Positions 23,294-36,102 of a stretch of 64,000 nucleotides of DNA are shown here, piece by piece (the stretch's first letter is position 1; each line of letters opens with the position of its first letter). The position numbers and the translations under genes are program-made. The stretch comes from Brasenia schreberi. Taxonomy: Eukaryota > Streptophyta > Magnoliopsida > Nymphaeales > Cabombaceae. Location of the stretch: NCBI GenBank assembly GCA_036023115.1, contig JAYKKT010000046.1, positions 5,354,001 to 5,418,000 on the forward strand. The letters are read 5' to 3'. Below the pieces are notes generated by a model. The model saw only the letters and a program-made list of their open reading frames with translations, made no database searches and was not told the origin of the DNA.

Positions 23294-26200
23294 TAGCATC
23301 CCATTCATGAATGTCAAACGGGTCGGGTTAGACACAACTGAACCCATTAATTAGGTTTAATAAAATAAGAGAACATATCCATTAGTTATCCCGAAGAGAC
23401 CCACAAGATCTGCCTAACATTTAGTATGGTTTGAGAAAACTGATATCGACCTAAATCCAGCTTGAGCTTGGATTTAGTCCATTCAAGCTAAGGTACATTT
23501 CCAGGGGTATGATCCAAGGATGGTTTTTGATTTCCTTATTAGGTTCAGGTACTCATAGCATACTCAATATGACCTAGATCGGGTATAGAATTAATTGGCA
23601 TACTGAAGTGATGTCGGGACCTCGATCTACCTGAATCCAAATCAGACCCAAATTAACCAGACTACAGATGTAATCATGTAAATCAGGGAATTCAACAGTT
23701 GCACATAAAGAAGCCGGCTTCAGAACCAGAATTATATTGGTTTATTATGCACCAGATTTGAATCCAGATAATGAAAGGGGAGACTTGAATTCCCTTCTTC
23801 TTCTATTTCATGTTTGTAAAGGATAAGGGCCGACGACATGGGACAACGGCGTACTATCTGTACATGTATTCAATCGCCACAATTAATTCAGGTCGAGATC
23901 TTGGTATCCTTTTCTTGGATTAAACACAAATGAAGTTGGATCCAGTATCAAATGGGAAAATGTCACCTAAATTCAAGGCATATCAATTAGCCACAAATTT
24001 ATATAATCTTTTAATTAGTTAAAGCATATCTTCCTTCTTCTTGAGTAAATCCTAATAGAGCACCAGAAACAACACAATGGCAACTAAGAACCAATGTAGT
24101 CGACCCTGTTGAGTATTGGACTTGGTTTTAGTTTTGGATTTCCAGTCATGGAATTCCTGTTTGGTATATGAGTCCAATTCAATTGCGATTCTGTACTTCG
24201 AATCCTTTTTCTTTTGGGGCAGAATGAAATATGACAAACTTTAGCTAGCTTTGCACAGATTTTATTTGGTTGGATCGGTACCAAATAAGATCCAACCCAT
24301 GCTTCTAAAAGAAAACTCCTACAAGGCTAAATCGATTATGTTCGTCTTTTCTCTCATTTAAGCCATTCTCACCTCGCCGAGAACAGAGTCGTACACAGCG
24401 GCCGGCGCAACCAGAGGGATAGTGAGACGCGATGGTCGGCGGTCGACGAGTGACAACGGCTGGCTCGCGTCATTAATAGTTCTGGTTTAGGTTTTGTTTT
24501 CTGATTCTGTTCAAGCGATTGGCAAGGCAAAAGTTGCTGAACCAAGTGGCTGGATAGCGTTGTGTTGCTGAGAGGAGACGTTGCACGGTGATGTTTCTGC
24601 TTCTTGGGAGTTGGTGGATGTAACTGGGTGTTTTCGTAGAGGAAATTAGGTTTCTTTTGAGGATCAAAGGAATGTGCTATGTTGGATTCTGAGTTTCACC
24701 TCAGAAAACGAAATCCTGGGTCGGCCACTGCTACATACGTTGGTAGGTGTATTGCAACTTCTGTCAAGTGATAGGGATCCATGGATTGATATGGTGTTTG
24801 ATTTGAATGGAAAACAAGCAGGGGCTGCAACTCCAATGGCTAGTATATCTGCAAGTAATCACGAAACCTTCGCAAGTGCAAGACTGAAGCCATTGCTTCT
24901 GGTACTCCCAAAGTGGCCAAAACACCTTTTTGATGGCAGAAACCTCCTCATACATGTTTAACGTCACAGTGAGTGCCATCTTCGAGGGAGAATTTGCATA
25001 TGGTACCGGGATCGCAATAAAGGATTGGAATGGGGAATTCCACAAAATCATATAGAATGGTGAAAATCTTCTTGCTCGGGGATTAGGCATAGCTTACTAA
25101 ATCACATAAATCCTTGTGTTCTTTCTCTCATCTCCTACTTGATTTCTTTTGAATGGCATATTTGTGCAACATGAAACTATAAGTATTAGTTAACAAAGTT
25201 TAGAAAACTTTGCATGATTGTCCTTCGTGAATAACTTGAGCAATCATAGTACAAACAGGAGATCAGATTATGAACCAAAAATTTTAGGTCCAGCTTAAGA
25301 ATGTCATAAATTGGAAAGGCGTTGAGCCCTAGAAGGATTCCCACGATTCTCAACACGTTAAGTTTTTTATAATATAGTGACAGTTTCTCGTTGTCACAGG
25401 TGAGACCACCCATGAATAACTCTGAAGCTGGTGTAACAGCTATTTTAACTGTAACATTAATTTGGCTCAAAAATATGTTCGCTACTAAATTTTGGTTCAA
25501 AAGAGCTCTCAAAGTAACCAAATTCGACTGCTCTGCCTTCTGTTGAAGTGTTCAACTCTCAAGAAGCTTCTCAATGGACTCGTTCAGCTATGGGATATTG
25601 AAGCCATCTCCCTCGTCATTTGCGTGCTTTCATGTGCATCGTTCTTCAGCACCAACACCACCCTTATCTCGACATCGTGAACAACATGCCGCATCATTGT
25701 GCTGATTATTGAAGCGCTACCAATCCAAAACCTTGATTTCAATGCTGGTTGGACAAACGAGATACTCGGGCCGGCCATCAATCTTAGGGTTTTTGAAAAA
25801 ATATGACAATGAAGTTTGACAGCATTTTGAGCCAAATTTTGATGTCAAGAATAATTTTGAACCAAATTTAAGATGAAAAGTATTTTCTGCCAAATTTAAT
25901 GTTAGGAGCAAATTTAGTCTTAGGTTAACCCTTTTGCTCAACTTTTTCCGAGTATTTTTGCATGTGAGGATCGTTCTTTTAAAGGAGAAAGGATTAGAGA
26001 TGCCAATACGGCCCGTCCCGGATCTGGCCCTGGCCCTGATGGGTTGAGCCGGGCTGGGCCAGATTTTGATTGGGCCTGTAAAATGCTGGCTCAGTCCGAC
26101 CCATATAAATAAATAAATAAATATTTTATTATATATAATTATATTTTATTTTATGTATATATATATATATATGTACTCTATATATACATATGTATATATA

Positions 26201-26524
26201 CTATATATAACTTTTTCAATTACATATACATATATCTAGTTTTTTCTATTATATGTATATACACATGTATGAAGTTTTTTATTGTATGCTTGCGTATATA
26301 TATATAATAATAGTTAAGTTTGGATTTTAAATATATATAAATCGGGTCTTATAGACCCTATCTAATATCCATTGGACCTGTGGCCGTGTGGGCCAACTTG
26401 TTTCTAATTGGGCCCCAGGGCTGGGCCATTTTGCCCTGCTTCTAATATGGGTCGATATTTTCTGGCTCAGTCCTACATTTTTTCAGCATCGAGCTGAACC
26501 TGCCCATTTTTACATGTCTAGAAA

Positions 26525-26526
<2 letters not shown>

Positions 26527-26593
<67 letters not shown>
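26527..26593. repeat. (TA)n microsatellite
   Basis: A pure TA array of about 33 units. Confidence 0.98.
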
Positions 26594-26595
<2 letters not shown>

Positions 26596-27400
26596 GTTCT
26601 TATTTTACTCATTTTTACTTTTTAAGAGTATAAGTATATTTTAGAAAGTTATAATTATGTTTAAAATATATAAGAATCATGTTCTTACCCTCAAAAGTAA
26701 CGGTGAAGCCCTTTCAAATTTAACTATTTTACTCACATTTATTTTTTTGGAGTATGAGTATGTTTTAGAAAGTTATAATTATGTTTAAAAAAAATAAAAA
26801 ACAACCGTGCCTAAAAGTAAAGGTGGTTTGAACTTTGAAGCACACGAAGCGCTTTCAATTTTACTACATATATTTGAAGAACAAGTACTTTGAAGTCGAC
26901 CATAAGGTGGTCTAGAGGAAGCAATCTTGACAAATAATATCCGAATAATCATCAATAAGATGGTCGAATTAAAACGAGAACAAGAGACATAAACAAGGAG
27001 GAAATGCCATACATTAAAAGGAAAAGGAAAATTGAAAGAATCTAATGAACGCATCATGTCACGAAAATCCAAATCAAGAAGATGAAATCCCTGTTGCAGG
27101 TGGAGTGTTGGAAAAGAAGGCAACACAAAATGTAGTACCCAAGCCAAAGGCTGATTTACAAGAATCTTAGCTGCCTTCTATCGTCACAATTTAAGCATGT
27201 CAATTCATAAATAGTTAGTGGTGATTACATTACACGTTCCTTTGTGCTCCCCAAAATTCGCAAAATCAGCAGAAATGTATAGCCCACGGTTACGAATAAT
27301 AAACAGCTCGCCTTACCTATCAAAAATAGTATTTTTTGCTATAATTAGCCCCATCCTGAAAACTTTTCTTGGATTCACCAATGGCAATTAAGGAAGCTCA

Positions 27401-27640
27401 TCAAAGAGGTGAAACTCGGTTGCATACTACCACCGTAAGCTTTTGAGGATGCGCAGGGGACCTGCAAACGGGACACGTTGTACCGGTCCGCAACCAGCGA
27501 TCGATGCAGTCAATGTGGAAGCAATGGCCGCATCTACGCAGGGCTCTGCCCTTCCGGCAGTCCTCAAACTCCAGAGGCATATGGGACACTCAAGTCCGTC
27601 ATTGTCACCGCGCTGGCCGATGAAGACGAAGGTGGGGGAG
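27401..27640 (-). pseudogene. Frameshifted RING-H2 (ATL-like) fragment
   Basis: The minus strand encodes DNDGLECPICL in one frame. After a one-base loss near 27572 it continues LEFEDCRKGRALRRCGHC, FHIDCIDRWLRTGTTCPVCR and a short tail ending at 27401. Together these would supply all eight RING-H2 metal ligands, but no single frame spans them. The transmembrane segment and GLD motif that precede an ATL RING are absent; the sequence just upstream is instead a 47-bp tandem repeat. The closest relative in the window is the intact gene at 34034-34783. Confidence 0.75.
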
Positions 27641-27675
27641 GGAGCAGCGGTTCACATGTTCGAGGCCTCTTGGAG

Positions 27676-27818
27676 TTGGGATCGAGTTGGCTCGGTTGAG
27701 ATTGTTCAAGCGGTCTTGCTGTTGGGATCGAGTCTTGTCTTGGTGGGGCTTGTTCAAGCCCTCTTGCGGTGAGGACCGAGTCGTGCCTCGGTGGTGCTTG
27801 TGGCAAACCTTGGCTCGG
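27676..27818. repeat. Three imperfect copies of a 46-48 bp tandem repeat
   Basis: Units start at about 27676, 27722 and 27770 with TTGGGATCGAGT, TTGGGATCGAGT and TGAGGACCGAGT, each followed by a CTTGG/CTCGG-TGG-CTTGTTCAAG pattern. They lie directly upstream of the RING fragment on its strand. Confidence 0.7.
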
Positions 27819-28363
27819 TTCGACTTGTTGAACAGAAGTTGAGATGGGGCTCTAGTTTCGGCTCTGATGGAGTCGCCGGATCGTTGAGATGAGGCAGGAG
27901 ACTCCCCTCCACGAGGCTCGGAACATTTAGATGAGGCAGGAGCAAAAGACTTCGACAAGTGTGAGAAAGCAGCTCGCTTCCCTGTAGTGACATAGCGTGA
28001 ACTCGCATGCCAACCAGTGGCACGGTTCTTGAATAGGTGGCACCTGTGAGATCAAATTTAATGTCAAATGAGATAAACACTAACCTTTACATTTATTTGT
28101 CATCACTCCTATCAAATAACTATATATAATGGATCTTAATATATAACTTCAAGATACAATGAAGACCCTCTATTCATCTTATAAAATGCCAACTGAGTCG
28201 TAGACAAATTGCAAAAGAAAGATGATAATTTTGCAAACCCAATTAGTAGTACAATTGAACTTCTAAGCTATCTTGAAAGCTAAGTAGGAAAGGACTCATG
28301 TAATAAGACAAAAATTTGATGAATCCATTATATATAGACATGATAAAGATGTAACTCATGATA

Positions 28364-28735
28364 TGTTACTAATAAGCATAATTGTCACTCAAAAAGGTGG
28401 TTCTTAATGTCATAACATGGATGCTAAATACTCAAGAGTTACATCCATTTCATGTGCTACTAACGAGTGCATTCGGTATTTATGTCAAAATATGGTTGGA
28501 AAATTCTCAAAAGTTACAGCCATACATGTGCTAGTAATGAACACAATTATCACTTAAGAAAGTGGCTCTTAATGCTACAACATCATTGTAAAAGACTCAA
28601 GAGTTACAACCACTATATGTGTTATTAATGAAAATAATTTTCACTTAAGAAAATGACTAAAATGCTAATGAGTTTTAGTCACTACATGTACTACTAATAA
28701 GCATAAGTATCACTTAAGTAAGTGATTATTAAAGT
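28364..28735. repeat. Degenerate minisatellite, about 70-92 bp units
   Basis: Units begin at about 28364, 28453, 28527, 28618 and 28687. Each has TGTG(C/T)TA(C/T/G)TAATGA, ATTATCACTTAAG and ACTCAAGAGTTACA(A/G)CCA or close variants. Unit length varies through internal deletions. Confidence 0.75.
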
Positions 28736-29654
28736 TACCTATAACAACCTTTACCACATATATATTTTGGTATTTTGAAAATACACCAAAAAATGAGGGA
28801 TCTTAAATGAGGGAAAAAGAAACAAACTAATGCCAGTTTGTTGGCCTTCTCATGGATATTTATAATGATCTAACACCTAAATATCAGCTACCAAGATATC
28901 CGGAGACTTTGGGATCGCAATCTGGTGTCCCCTGAGCTCATCGCTAGAGGAGGAGTCACATATCCATGTGGTAGAGGAGGAGGAGAAACAAAAGTTACAA
29001 AAAAATAACTAAGACACGCAGAAAGTACAAGCTAAAAATAACGACTTAAGACTATTTTCAATATTCTTTCAAAAGATTACACAACAATAACAACCGAGTC
29101 CTTTTTCATACTAGATTGGGTATGCTACATGGGTTCTTTGTTTTCATAGAGCCCGATCATGTACGATGCTAGTAGTTAGCTCAATATAAGCTAGATCATT
29201 CTTCATCGTATCTTTCCAACACTTTATGATCTTCCTTTTTTTTCTTTTAACATCCTTACAATCTAGTTTCTCATACATTGTTACCAGAGCCCTTGTGATC
29301 ATCTTTCTATGTGTTCAAATCATCTTAAATGATTTTCTCGTATTTTATTATCTATTGATGTTACTCTCAATTTGTTTATAATAACCTCATTATGCATATG
29401 ATCTTTTCTTTTATGACCACTTATTTACCTCAATATCTTCATTTTTTCACATACATCTTTTGTACATGTTGATAATTAATTGACCAACACTCATAATCAT
29501 AAAATGTATTGTATCTAGGCTCTTTAATATTTATCTTTCAACCTTAATGGTATCTTCTTGTCAAATAAAACACTTGCATAACAGTGTTCCCATTATTCTT
29601 AAAAGCTAATCTTACGTATTTAAAACAAGCAACAATTTTATATATGTACATTGT

Positions 29655-29757
29655 ATTCAGTAAATAGGGAGGATGAAGCCAAATGCATGCCCCCGGTGTT
29701 GAACTCATTACCTTCAACTTGTGACTCGAACCATGGCCAGGTGAGCTATTGCTCGGT
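29655..29757 (-). mobile_element. tRNA-derived SINE, group A
   Basis: The minus strand reads CAATAGCTCACCTGGCC, GAGTCACAAGTTGAAGG, TGAGTTCAACACCGGGGGC and ATGCATTTGGCTTCATCC. Both promoter-box-like blocks are well kept. Confidence 0.72.
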
Positions 29758-29928
29758 GGCAAGTTTTTAAGTTCAGAACATCAAGTAACTTTTTTGTTCT
29801 TATGAAAGCAAGGAATAAATTAAGGAAGGGTACCCTAGATGAGGAGACATACTGAAAGAATATCATGTGTGGTAGCAGTTACAACTTCAATGGCTATATA
29901 TATACGGTTTTTAGGCACTTACTTTTAT

Positions 29929-29967
<39 letters not shown>

Positions 29968-30554
29968 AATAGCTTTAATTTGCAACAGTTCCATAAATTA
30001 GCTCTCCAGGTCTACTCTTACTTTTTCCCATCTGTCTCTTTACTTAACCCAACCTAGCTACTCTGGTTTTATCCATGGTGAAACTTTGCATATTGAATCA
30101 CGCCTTAATGACGATAGAATTGCAACTTATATGCAAATATGCAACCAAATTTGATATAAATACTGAATATTTAATCCAAATCCTAATTTATTTTCTTAGC
30201 TTATCTGACTAAGTGGATCGGGTTATGTCAGGTCCAAATCCAATCCTTCTCTATTGACATACCTTCTCTTTCTTTCTTGTAAGTAGATAGTGCAAAGAAG
30301 ACATAATAGACCACTCAGACCATCGACCTTATTATATAAATATAGCCTAAAGTTTTATTTATAGTTGTATCTAAATGCACACTCTTTGATTGTGACGGTT
30401 GGACGACTCTCGACCGTTGTGTGCCTACCACTTTTAGGCATTTCTCCATGTAACTACTAGATCTCTTCTAGAGATATAACCCATACAAAAACATAATCAT
30501 TTTACATTTTTTTAACTTTCGTCGCGCTCCTGAGAAGTTGAACATATTGCAGGC

Positions 30555-30635
30555 GATAGCCAGCACATAAGTCGAACTCCACGCCAACAGCAACAGAATG
30601 TGAGTGCCCTGCTAGTTGAGCTAACTCTCTAGGAA
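30555..30635 (-). mobile_element. tRNA-derived SINE, group B (worn)
   Basis: The minus strand reads GTTAGCTCAACTAGCAGGGC, CTGTTGCTGTTGGCG and GGAGTTCGACTTATG. This matches the group B order of A box, GTTGCTGTTGGTGG, then B box. The 3' part is degraded. Confidence 0.6.
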
Positions 30636-33361
30636 CATCAAAAAAATCTCATTAGTGTTTGTCAAATCATATTGAAGAACTTTGAAGACCATTAGAAGAA
30701 ACGGAAGCTCCAAAGTTAAATCCCAAAAAGGATGAAGAAGAACTCGGATCTAACATGGTTTTCGTCCATAAGGTTTTTCACACAAAGGGAAATCTTTGTA
30801 AGTTTTTCTTATATATTGTTAATACGAGAGATCTCATATATATGTTTTCATTTTTCTTTTCTTTCCTTATTTTAACTACATTTTCTGTTTTCATTACCAG
30901 GAGTAACTGCTCCGCTTTTTCTTTTGTTTGTTTTGTAAATTATTTGTTTTAAATGAAAAAAGGCATCCCACAAAGTTAGGAAAGGAATCGTTTCTTTCAT
31001 GATTAAGAGTATTAATGGAGGTCAAATGTGGCGATTCGTTTAGACACGGTAACTTGCACATTATTTGTTGAAGGAGCTGCAGCTCTCCTAATGGAAGGAC
31101 GTTGAAGTTGAAGGTCTCAAGTTCGATAAAGCAGTGGAATGCCCATCTGCTAGTGATCTGCCTAATTCCAGCAGGAAAGAAATTGAGTTGTATTTAAGTC
31201 AACGTATAGATTGTGGATGCAGTAGGATCTTTTCATTCGTGATTGATGACCTCCCAATAAATTTGTGAAATCCAATTGTCAAGTATCATAATAAAGACTT
31301 GGTGGTCATCAGAAACAAAGTCTCCCAGCAGGGGACCTACTCATGATCAGAGGTGAAGTGAAATTCACCCAACTGAACTTCGCCTCATCCTAACAGGTTG
31401 TTCAGGTCCCAAATATTGTGCTCCATCGCCGATAGGTTGTTCCACGAGACCTTCGAGGATACAACGTATTTACCATTCGTTACTGTTTTCTTGCAGCCCA
31501 CCATTATCGTCTTCAGGGATCCGGTGGCCTTGGCTTGACTCCTTATTGTAAGACATGCAGACCCTATCCAAGTTTTTATTTCGCTCACCAAGCCATGATG
31601 TCTCGACAGTGACATTTGCAGCTTGTTGAAGGAAGTTGACTTTTGCAGAGATATCATCTTCAGGAATTTCTAAGGACGGCATTTCTTTTATTTATTCTGA
31701 AATTAAAAAACGATTGAAAATAAAAGAACAGAAATCTTCGAATTGATTGAATTTTTAGCAGGGCTGGGTCGTGGTAACGCCACCAAGCTTTCCCCTTTAC
31801 GCACAAGATGTTTAAACACATAAAATTGCCAATTTTTGGCCACTCATCATGCCCACAGTGTGCTCGGGTAATGGGCGGTTGCGGGAAGAAGCAAGATGGA
31901 TATAGGTAATCTGTCCTTTTACCTGGTCATCCCTAGGTGGTAGTTGTGAGGAGCTGCATCTGGAGATGGTAGTGACAACAATTTGTGGTTGTGGTGATGG
32001 TGACGACGGCGCCAGCAGATGGTGGCGATGAAGAGATCGTGGCAATAAGTGGTCTGGAGAGCGGTAGATGTTGGTGATAAAGTTCGGTGGTGAGAAAAGT
32101 AAAAAGAATGGAGAACTTAAGAAGCGACTTCTTATTTTTTATTTTCAAAACTCATTTGTACTTTTATTTAAGAAAAACAGAAATCCTAAATAGGCATTAT
32201 AATGATTTACGAATCCAACAAATAAGAATAGCTGATTATGAAGCCATTCAAACAGGGGTGAAGTTTTAAAATTGCATGCAAAAGTAAAAGGAAATGGAAG
32301 TAAAGCAAAGTGCTCCCCTTTCCTGTTTGCTGAACATGCTCTCTCTCTCTCTCTCTCACCCACACACACACACGCAGAGTAATACCAGCAATACAGCACG
32401 TGATCAAGCTAAAGTTAATGAGCCTTTGAGAGAGTAGTGTCTGAAATTAGGAATATTTACAGAGTAATGCACACGCATCTCCACACAGTCCTTTCAACTT
32501 TTATAGGACCCACGTGTAATGGTTACCTGCAGTCCCTCTTTTAATGGGTAGTTCCAGTAAGATAGCAAACACGTTTAATGGTTTTGTAACTTACACACTG
32601 AAGTAGAGCAGTAACCACAGGCATGGTTTACCTGTAGTCCCTCTTTTATTAAAACGTCTCTCCAAGTACATTTGATCATGTGTTCTTGTATCTAAATGAT
32701 CCAGTTTAATGACATGGTTAACTTGCCCCTTCATGGGGTTCATTAGCTGTGGCGTGCTATGAAAAGACAGCAGTAAAATATAACCGCTCATCATCAAGAT
32801 GGATGGCTGTGATTGGGAGTGAGAGTTTGAAGTGCCACTTGCTCTCTTTCTACCATACAAACGTTTCAAATGAGTTACCCATTTCCATGTCGATAATGTC
32901 TCTGTATTTGGATCCATAAAGATCGTTTTGCCAATGGCGACCTTTCGAAACTAAGAGCGTGAAAGGGCGGCCAAAGCTGAACCTTCATAGTTCTTCTGAG
33001 CGATATGGAACGGGTGGAACCCATCAAGTTACCCTCTAGTGCGACTTAGGGAAGGCCCTAAGAAAGGGATTTAATTTATGGAAGGACGTCATACTGGTAA
33101 GAAACAAGTTTCTTCCCAAGGCTGGCTACCTTTAGGAAGCAATCATTGTGAAGATTATAACGCAGAGGTGCAGATAAAGGTCATATAGGAACGGGTTTTA
33201 GCTGTAGAAAACTTGTTCTTTTACTACTGCAGTTACTTGCAGTGATTGTCAATCTGTCAAATCCTTTATGATGGAAGCGTACTTCACTAATTTATCACTT
33301 GATTGCCTAGCATGTATGCACAAATTTGCCACGTTACAAGCAGCGCGCACGCACACGCACA

Positions 33362-33497
<136 letters not shown>

Positions 33498-33875
33498 CGA
33501 ATCATATACTTCTTTTGTTTAGGCAATTGGTGATTATTCTTGCCGGTATCACCAAATTTGGCCAAAGAGGACCAATGACAGCATAAGCATGTGCAGCAAG
33601 CTAGCATGTTGGAAGATAATGGTTATAGACCTACGATCTGGTCTCACGTACTGGGTTCAATAAATGTAATTCTTAACCCAATTCAATCAATGTGTTGTCT
33701 TCACAGGGCAGTGAAAAGCTAATAACCCATTTATCCCTTCAAGCCAACCAAACAAGAGGGGAGAAAAGGACTAACAACAAGCATGCGGCAGCCATGGTTT
33801 TCAACCAAAACTAAGCCTTCTCACACACGATAACATGAATCGATTGATGAACCAACGCCTTCTTCTCCCTTCAAT

Positions 33876-33979
33876 TACAATAACTCACCTGGCCTAAGGG
33901 GTCCACTCACAAGTTGAAGGTCTTGATTTCGACACCGGGGGTGCATCTTGCTTCTCTTGCCCCAGCGTATAAAAAAAAA
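33876..33979 (+). mobile_element. tRNA-derived SINE, group A, with A tail
   Basis: It reads CAATAACTCACCTGGCCTAA, CCACTCACAAGTTGAAGGTC, TTTCGACACCGGGGGTGCAT and ends TATAAAAAAAAA. It is the best-preserved group A copy with its tail. Confidence 0.75.
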
Positions 33980-34033
33980 TCCATAACCATGATTTATCAG
34001 CGTTGAAGATTATGGAATTAAGGTATGCCAACA

Positions 34034-34783
34034 TCACCTGTGGCTTTGTTGTTCAACACCGGTTTCCAGATCCGACCCGACATTACTCGAAGACCCGATC
34101 CATCCTTCCCCCATTAGGACCCTCTTGAGCCCTGCAAAGGAGGGAGTATCAAGGGGAGGAGGCTTCCCGGACTCAGGCATGACCGTCTCGGAACCTTCTC
34201 CGGTTCGGAGTGGCGTCTCGTTGCTGTTAAGCGTGAGCGTGGTTCCTATTGGTGGTGGGTTGGAGATGGACGGATCAGATTTGACCTCGGCTCTACAAAT
34301 TGGACACGAGATGTGCGAATGGAGCCACAGATCGATACAGTCGATATGGAAGCAGTGGCCGCAACCAGTGAGCGTCCTTCCTCTCTCTCCTTCCTCGAAG
34401 CCGCATAGGCAGATGGAGCACTCGAGCCCACCGTCGTCACCGTGCGGATGAGAGTAAACAAAGCATGGAAGGGAGCCAAGGAGCATGGGGTCGAGCCCAG
34501 CTGGTCGACCGGCACTGTTCAGTTCGGCGTGAGGAGGGAAGGTGAAGATGAAGTTTGGTTGGCGTCGACGGAGTGGTCGACTTCGACGTCGGTGGTGGAG
34601 ATGCGAGAACCATCGGGCAAGGGCGTGGAAGAAGAGGAAGAGAAGGAGTAGCATGAAAAGGACTAGGAGAACGCTCATCATGAGTCGTCCGGTGACCTCG
34701 AAGCCGTCGGAGGGTCCGTAGATGGACGGCCCTTGCGCCAATCCGCTCACCGCCTTTGATGGCGGATCCATTTGTGACAGCAT
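34034..34783 (-). CDS. RING-H2 E3 ubiquitin ligase, ATL family
   Basis: This is an intact single-exon gene of 249 aa, the usual intron-less ATL architecture. ATL proteins are membrane-anchored ubiquitin ligases, many of them stress- or defence-responsive. Features in order: a transmembrane helix at about residues 33-56 (LMMSVLLVLFMLLLLFLFF), a basic HHRRRSRPLRRR stretch, a GLD motif (GLDPMLLGSLPCFVY, about 97-111), and a RING-H2 domain at about 122-164 with CSIC, CGHCFHIDC and CPIC ligands and the conserved Trp before the last pair. The tail is Ser/Pro-rich without a clear motif. The first Met (34783) is used; Met5 is an alternative. A GA tract just upstream (34800-34814) would lie in the 5' untranslated region. 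The individual ATL member cannot be named. Confidence 0.9.
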   Translation of the reverse strand: MLSQMDPPSKAVSGLAQGPSIYGPSDGFEVTGRLMMSVLLVLFMLLLLFLFFHALARWFSHLHHRRRSRPLRRRQPNFIFTFPPHAELNSAGRPAGLDPMLLGSLPCFVYSHPHGDDGGLECSICLCGFEEGERGRTLTGCGHCFHIDCIDLWLHSHISCPICRAEVKSDPSISNPPPIGTTLTLNSNETPLRTGEGSETVMPESGKPPPLDTPSFAGLKRVLMGEGWIGSSSNVGSDLETGVEQQSHR

Positions 34784-35125
34784 CTACACCGTCACCCAAG
34801 AGAGAGAGAGAGAGGGGAGAGGTTTACAGAATGAATTGAAGCTTCACAAGAAATGTATGAATATATATAATTTGTGTGAGGAGACAAGTGATGCATAATT
34901 GTGTGCAGTTGGACAAAGAAGTGCTGAGGTTGTGATTAGCACCAACTGCTTTGGATACATGAGTTAGCGAAATAATACTACTTTATTAGCTATGTACTCG
35001 GGATTGAGAGAGAGAGAGACAGAGAACTTCCTCACCAATATATTAAACTAGAAATGTGACCATTCTAATTGCAACGAAGATGATTCTGTAGCAAGCCTAT
35101 TTATTATTGATTACAACCTTTCTCT

Positions 35126-35251
<126 letters not shown>

Positions 35252-35883
35252 ATGTAAAAGAGCCTTTGGCTTCAACTTTACATTTACTATTGACTGTAAG
35301 AGTCACGTTAGTTCATCTGGTAGGTCGCATTCCCTGTGCATGTATTGGTACGAACTGTAAAGAATAATTCAAACTGCATTTCGGAAATGACAGAGAATGT
35401 AATTTCATGCAAAAGATCTTGTAGCCAACTTATTTATCATTGAGTACAACCTTCCCTTGTCTACAAAAATGAGAGAGAGAGATCATTTTGGCAACAAACA
35501 CCATGAGCGTGACCTCCATACCACTGAGTAATAGAAACCGAAACAATTTGTATGAGTAGGTACCATACTGAGCTTCTGGGAGATTTGGAAAAAATACGTG
35601 AAGATGAGTTAATTGAATGCGTTCATATGTCAATTGTGGAAGAGGAAATCGTGTTTTGTTTTTGTACCCAAATGTAACTATTCGTTTAACACCATATCCT
35701 CGTTTTGTCGTGATAGTCTAAGCTTCAAAGATAAATAGTTATAAGGGGATACACGTTGAACTAACTAAGAACTAACCAAATGATCTTTTTGTCTTATAAA
35801 AGAAATATTAATAGTATTTTCAAAAACAATTTATCGTACTTCTGAAAATTTGGACAATTCTCACTTACACATTTCCTAGAAAG

Positions 35884-36004
35884 AGCTTGAGGCCAAAGCA
35901 TGACACACACGCATGCACCCCTCCCACCCTTTGGGAATCGAACTCACCACCTGCGAATGGACATCAGAAAGCCCTACCGTTGAGCTAATGCTGTGGGTGC
36001 CATG
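35884..36004 (-). mobile_element. tRNA-derived SINE, group B, with 7-bp target duplication
   Basis: The minus strand reads GCATTAGCTCAACGGTAGGG (A box), GGTGGTGAGTTCGATTCCC (B box) and GTGCATGCGTGTGTG, ending in TTTGGCCTC. It is flanked by TAGAAAG at 35877-35883 and 36005-36011. The tandem copy at 36112-36775 has the same flanks as an empty site (TTGTAGAAAAATAC near 36710), which shows this is an insertion. Confidence 0.85.
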
Positions 36005-36062
36005 TAGAAAGGGTTGGAATTATAAGCCAATTTTAGTTCAACTGTGACCATGATGTGCATTG

Positions 36063-36102
<40 letters not shown>

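Larger units (their letters stand above)
22371..27400. other. Intergenic: SINEs, AT-rich DNA, no gene recognised
   Basis: It holds SINE copies at 22603-22700 and 23180-23293. 22830-22880 contains a CAGTGGTGGATCTA motif also seen near 38870, 48450 and 52425, so it belongs to a dispersed repeat. 26000-26110 and 26340-26490 are GGGC/GGCC-rich repeat remnants flanking AT-rich sequence, followed by a (TA)n array at 26527-26593. 26600-26800 contains two diverged copies of a TTTTAGAAAGTTATAATTAT motif about 130 bp apart. Frames at 24674-24961 and 25584-25835 show no family signature. Confidence 0.4.

Noticed and set aside
24674..25090. Overlapping frames on both strands near 24.7-25.1 kb
   Set aside because: No recognisable domain, and neither frame continues through plausible splice sites.
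31385..31682. Two overlapping minus frames, one with VSSKVSWNNLSAMEHNIWDL
   Set aside because: The composition is protein-like, but I recognise no family, see no splice partners and cannot choose a frame; left as unexplained intergenic sequence.
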